A stretch of DNA of 64,000 nt from Candidatus Dormiibacterota bacterium (GTDB lineage: Bacteria > Chloroflexota > Dormibacteria > Aeolococcales > Aeolococcaceae): positions 1 through 64,000 of the forward strand of contig PMOL01000004.1 of the NCBI GenBank assembly GCA_003162415.1. The letters run 5' to 3'. Below the pieces are notes generated by a model. The model was not told the DNA's origin. It made no database searches and saw nothing but the letters and a program-made list of their open reading frames with translations. The position numbers and the translations under genes were made by a program. This document shows, in pieces, positions 61,738 through 64,000 of the stretch; the first letter of the stretch is position 1; each line of letters begins with the position of its first letter.

Positions 61738-63630
61738 ATGGCAGTGACCGGCAGCGTCGAGACACGAGCGCATCCTGCGCTCGATTTTGTAGGCGAGGTC
61801 GCTCAGCAGATCCGCGTCGACGGGATCCGCGCGAGCACCAAGGCAGGGTCCGGGCACCCGACCTCCAGCATGTCCGCCGCTGATCTGATCGCAGTCCTGG
61901 CGGCTCGCCACCTCCGCTATGACTTCGCCCACCCGGAGCTGGACAACAACGACCACCTCATCTTCTCGAAGGGCCATGCGTCGCCCCTCCTCTATGGCCT
62001 GTACAAGGCCGTCGGCGCGATCAGCGACGAGGAGCTGATGGCCTATCGCACCTTCGGCTCCAGGCTCCAGGGCCATCCGACGCCGATCATCCCCTGGGTG
62101 GACGTGGCCACCGGCTCCCTCGGTCAGGGGCTGGCCGTCGCGGTCGGGGTCGCGCTCGCCGGGAAGTACCTCGACAAGCTTCCCTTCCACGTCTGGGTCC
62201 TCTGCGGCGACAGCGAGCTCGCCGAAGGTTCGATCTGGGAGGCACTCGACAAGGCCGGTCACTACGGCCTCTCCAACCTCACGGCGATCTTCGACGTCAA
62301 CCGCCTCGGCCAGCGCGGACCAACCGAGTACGGGTGGGACCTGGACATCTACCGGCGCCGCGTCGAAGCCTTTGGGTGCCGGGCCATCGTCATCGACGGT
62401 CACGACCTGACCGAGATCGACGAGGCCTTCGCGTCCGCGCGTTCGGATGGCGACCGTCCGAACGTCGTGATCGCTCGCACCATCAAGGGCAAGGGATTCA
62501 AGGAAATCGAGAACAAGGGTGGGTGGCACGGCAAGGCGCTGCCTCCCGACCTGGCCGAAAAGGCCATCGCGGAGCTCGGTGGTGAGCGCGACCTGCGCAT
62601 CGACGTCCTCCCACCCGAGGCGCTCGAATCGGCTCAGTTGCACGCCGCGGACACACCGCTGGCGCTGCCGACCTACAAGCTCGGCGACAAGGTGGCAACG
62701 CGTAAGGCGTACGGTGACACGCTGCGTGCGCTCGGTGCTCGACACGAGGTCGTGGCGCTCGACGGCGAGGTGAGCAACTCGACCCACGCGGACGAGTTCA
62801 AGGACGCCTACCCGGACAGGTTCTTCGAGATGTTCATCGCCGAGCAAGAGATGATTGCGAGCGCCGTCGGTTTCGCGGTCCGCGGGTACATCCCGTTCGC
62901 CTCAACGTTCGCGGCATTCCTGTCCCGCGCCTACGATTTCGTGCGCATGGCCGGCGTCTCCCAGGTGGATCTCCGCCTCTCCGGCTCCCATGCCGGCTGC
63001 GAGATCGGCGCGGACGGCCCATCGCAGATGGCGCTCGAGGACATCGCATCGTTGCGCGCCGTGCACACGTCGACGGTTGTGTATCCGAGCGACGCCGTGT
63101 CCACGGCGAAGCTGGTTGCGCAGATGGTCGACCTCCGCGGCATCAGCTATGTCCGCACCACCCGCGGTGCATACCCGGTCCTCTACGAGAATGATGAGGA
63201 CTTCCCGATCGGCGGTTCCAAGGTCGTCCGTCAATCCACGAATGACGTGGTGACGCTCATCGGCGCCGGCGTCACCCTGCACGCGTGCATCGCCGCAGCC
63301 GAGCGCTTGTCCGCAAGCGGCATCGCCTGCCGTGTCATCGATCTCTACTCGGTCAAGCCGGTCGACACCAGGACGCTGCGCGAGGCGAGCGACGCCACCG
63401 CAGGACGGTTCGTCATTGTTGAGGACCACTACCCGGAGGGCGGTCTCGGTGCCGCCGTGATGGAGGCCCTGGCGCTCGACGAGAACCCGCCGCGAGTCAC
63501 GCACCTCGCGGTGCGCGCTCTTCCCGGCTCCGGCAGCCCCGATGAGCTGATGGCCGCAGCGGGCATCGACGCCGATGCGATCGTCGCGGCGGTGAACACC
63601 GCCGTCGGTGCCTCGGCGGGGGCCCGCTAG
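61738..63630 (+). CDS. tkt: transketolase
   Basis: A 630-residue enzyme from ATG 61738 with GGAGG eight bases upstream (GTG 61729 is less likely). Thiamine diphosphate motifs are GSGHPTSSMSAADL, IFSKGHASPLLYGLY, WVLCGDSELAEGSIWEALD and FEMFIAEQEMIASAVGF. The GGWHGKALPP loop and C-terminal domain are complete. It exchanges two-carbon units between sugar phosphates in the pentose phosphate or reductive pentose phosphate pathway. The stop is directly followed by the transaldolase start. Confidence 0.95.
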   Translation: MAVTGSVETRAHPALDFVGEVAQQIRVDGIRASTKAGSGHPTSSMSAADLIAVLAARHLRYDFAHPELDNNDHLIFSKGHASPLLYGLYKAVGAISDEELMAYRTFGSRLQGHPTPIIPWVDVATGSLGQGLAVAVGVALAGKYLDKLPFHVWVLCGDSELAEGSIWEALDKAGHYGLSNLTAIFDVNRLGQRGPTEYGWDLDIYRRRVEAFGCRAIVIDGHDLTEIDEAFASARSDGDRPNVVIARTIKGKGFKEIENKGGWHGKALPPDLAEKAIAELGGERDLRIDVLPPEALESAQLHAADTPLALPTYKLGDKVATRKAYGDTLRALGARHEVVALDGEVSNSTHADEFKDAYPDRFFEMFIAEQEMIASAVGFAVRGYIPFASTFAAFLSRAYDFVRMAGVSQVDLRLSGSHAGCEIGADGPSQMALEDIASLRAVHTSTVVYPSDAVSTAKLVAQMVDLRGISYVRTTRGAYPVLYENDEDFPIGGSKVVRQSTNDVVTLIGAGVTLHACIAAAERLSASGIACRVIDLYSVKPVDTRTLREASDATAGRFVIVEDHYPEGGLGAAVMEALALDENPPRVTHLAVRALPGSGSPDELMAAAGIDADAIVAAVNTAVGASAGAR

Positions 63631-64000
63631 ATGGCGAATCCGCTCCAGCAGCTCAGCGAGCACGGGCAGTCGGTGTGGCTCGACTTCATCAGTCGCGAGC
63701 TGGTGACCACGGGGCAGCTGGAACACCGCGTCGCCGAGGAGAACGTCACCGGCTTGACGAGCAACCCGACGATCTTCCAGAAGGCGATCGCGGAGGGCTC
63801 GCTCTACGACGAACAGATCCGCGAATTGATGGCGTCGGGGATCGATGACCCCATGGACGTCTTCACGGAGCTCGCGATCAGCGACATCCAGCATGCGGCC
63901 GACATCCTGCGACCCGTGCACGAGCGCACGTCCGGGGCCGACGGCTATGTCAGCCTCGAAGTCCCGCCCTCACTGTCGCATGACACCGACGGGACGATCG
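63631..64000 (+). CDS. tal: transaldolase, 5' part only
   Basis: Begins at ATG 63631 immediately after the transketolase stop and runs off the right edge with about 123 codons present. The N-terminal signature is NVTGLTSNPTIFQKAI, followed by HAADILRPVHERTSGADGYVSLEVPPSLSHDT. The catalytic Lys and the rest of the barrel lie outside the window. The spacing shows a tkt-tal operon. Confidence 0.92.
   Translation, partial: MANPLQQLSEHGQSVWLDFISRELVTTGQLEHRVAEENVTGLTSNPTIFQKAIAEGSLYDEQIRELMASGIDDPMDVFTELAISDIQHAADILRPVHERTSGADGYVSLEVPPSLSHDTDGTI

Overview
The window is about 64 kb of dense, high-GC bacterial DNA, mostly in short operons whose genes overlap by 1-17 bases. There is one tRNA gene and no rRNA, CRISPR array, insertion sequence or prophage block that I can recognise. 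The gene set suggests an aerobic soil or freshwater bacterium that scavenges trace gases: a form I Mo-Cu CO dehydrogenase, complete molybdenum cofactor synthesis, several ECF sigma factors and DUF2510, DUF222 and CopCD proteins. This fits Chloroflexota (Limnocylindria or Ellin6529-like), Candidatus Dormibacterota or a deep actinobacterial relative. The lineage is an inference from gene content only.

Layout. 0-6.5 kb: the 5' part of a DUF222 (13E12-type) gene behind an SOS-like box, a SigJ/ECF41 sigma factor, a lipoprotein, a DUF4389 membrane protein, and a PspC gene divergent from a PspC-histidine kinase/NarL-type regulator pair. 6.5-13.9 kb: a liv-type ABC importer operon ending in a fumarylacetoacetase-family enzyme and a TSUP permease, divergent from a GntR regulator with palindromic operators. 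13.9-16.4 kb: a broken chrA and small enzymes. 16.4-20.7 kb: a copper-handling group (CopC-CopD fusion, a secreted protein with a predicted N-terminal His, a SCO-like protein). 20.7-41.4 kb: a molybdenum and CO dehydrogenase island. It holds a MerR-Mop regulator, modABC, coxD, coxE, coxG, a coxI/xdhC gene, a MoeA-like gene, mocA, an XdhC-YHS fusion, coxL-coxS-coxM, and moeA, moaA, moaDE, moaC, mogA, fdhD and mobA. 41.4-52.9 kb: a Flp pilin, a CBS-citrate synthase fusion, an aromatic amino acid decarboxylase followed by an unknown protein, a PrmC-like methyltransferase, a channel-like protein, a MocR/EamA divergent pair and a DedA protein. 52.9-58.1 kb: kynurenine pathway genes, an ATP-dependent DNA ligase and small envelope proteins. 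58.1-61.5 kb: two divergent ECF sigma factor systems. 61.5-64 kb: tRNA-Arg and transketolase-transaldolase, the last cut by the window edge.

How it fits together. CO dehydrogenase carries a Mo-S-Cu site bound to the cytosine dinucleotide form of the cofactor. The window encodes molybdate uptake (ModABC), molybdopterin synthesis (MoaA, MoaC, MoaD-E), Mo insertion (MoeA), CMP transfer (MocA), sulfuration and assembly factors (two XdhC-type proteins, FdhD, CoxD, CoxE), the membrane partner CoxG and the enzyme itself. The copper genes lie directly next to the molybdenum genes. One XdhC protein carries a C-terminal Cys-rich YHS domain, which makes it a candidate link between copper delivery and the Mo-Cu site. 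That link is the most interesting hypothesis here.
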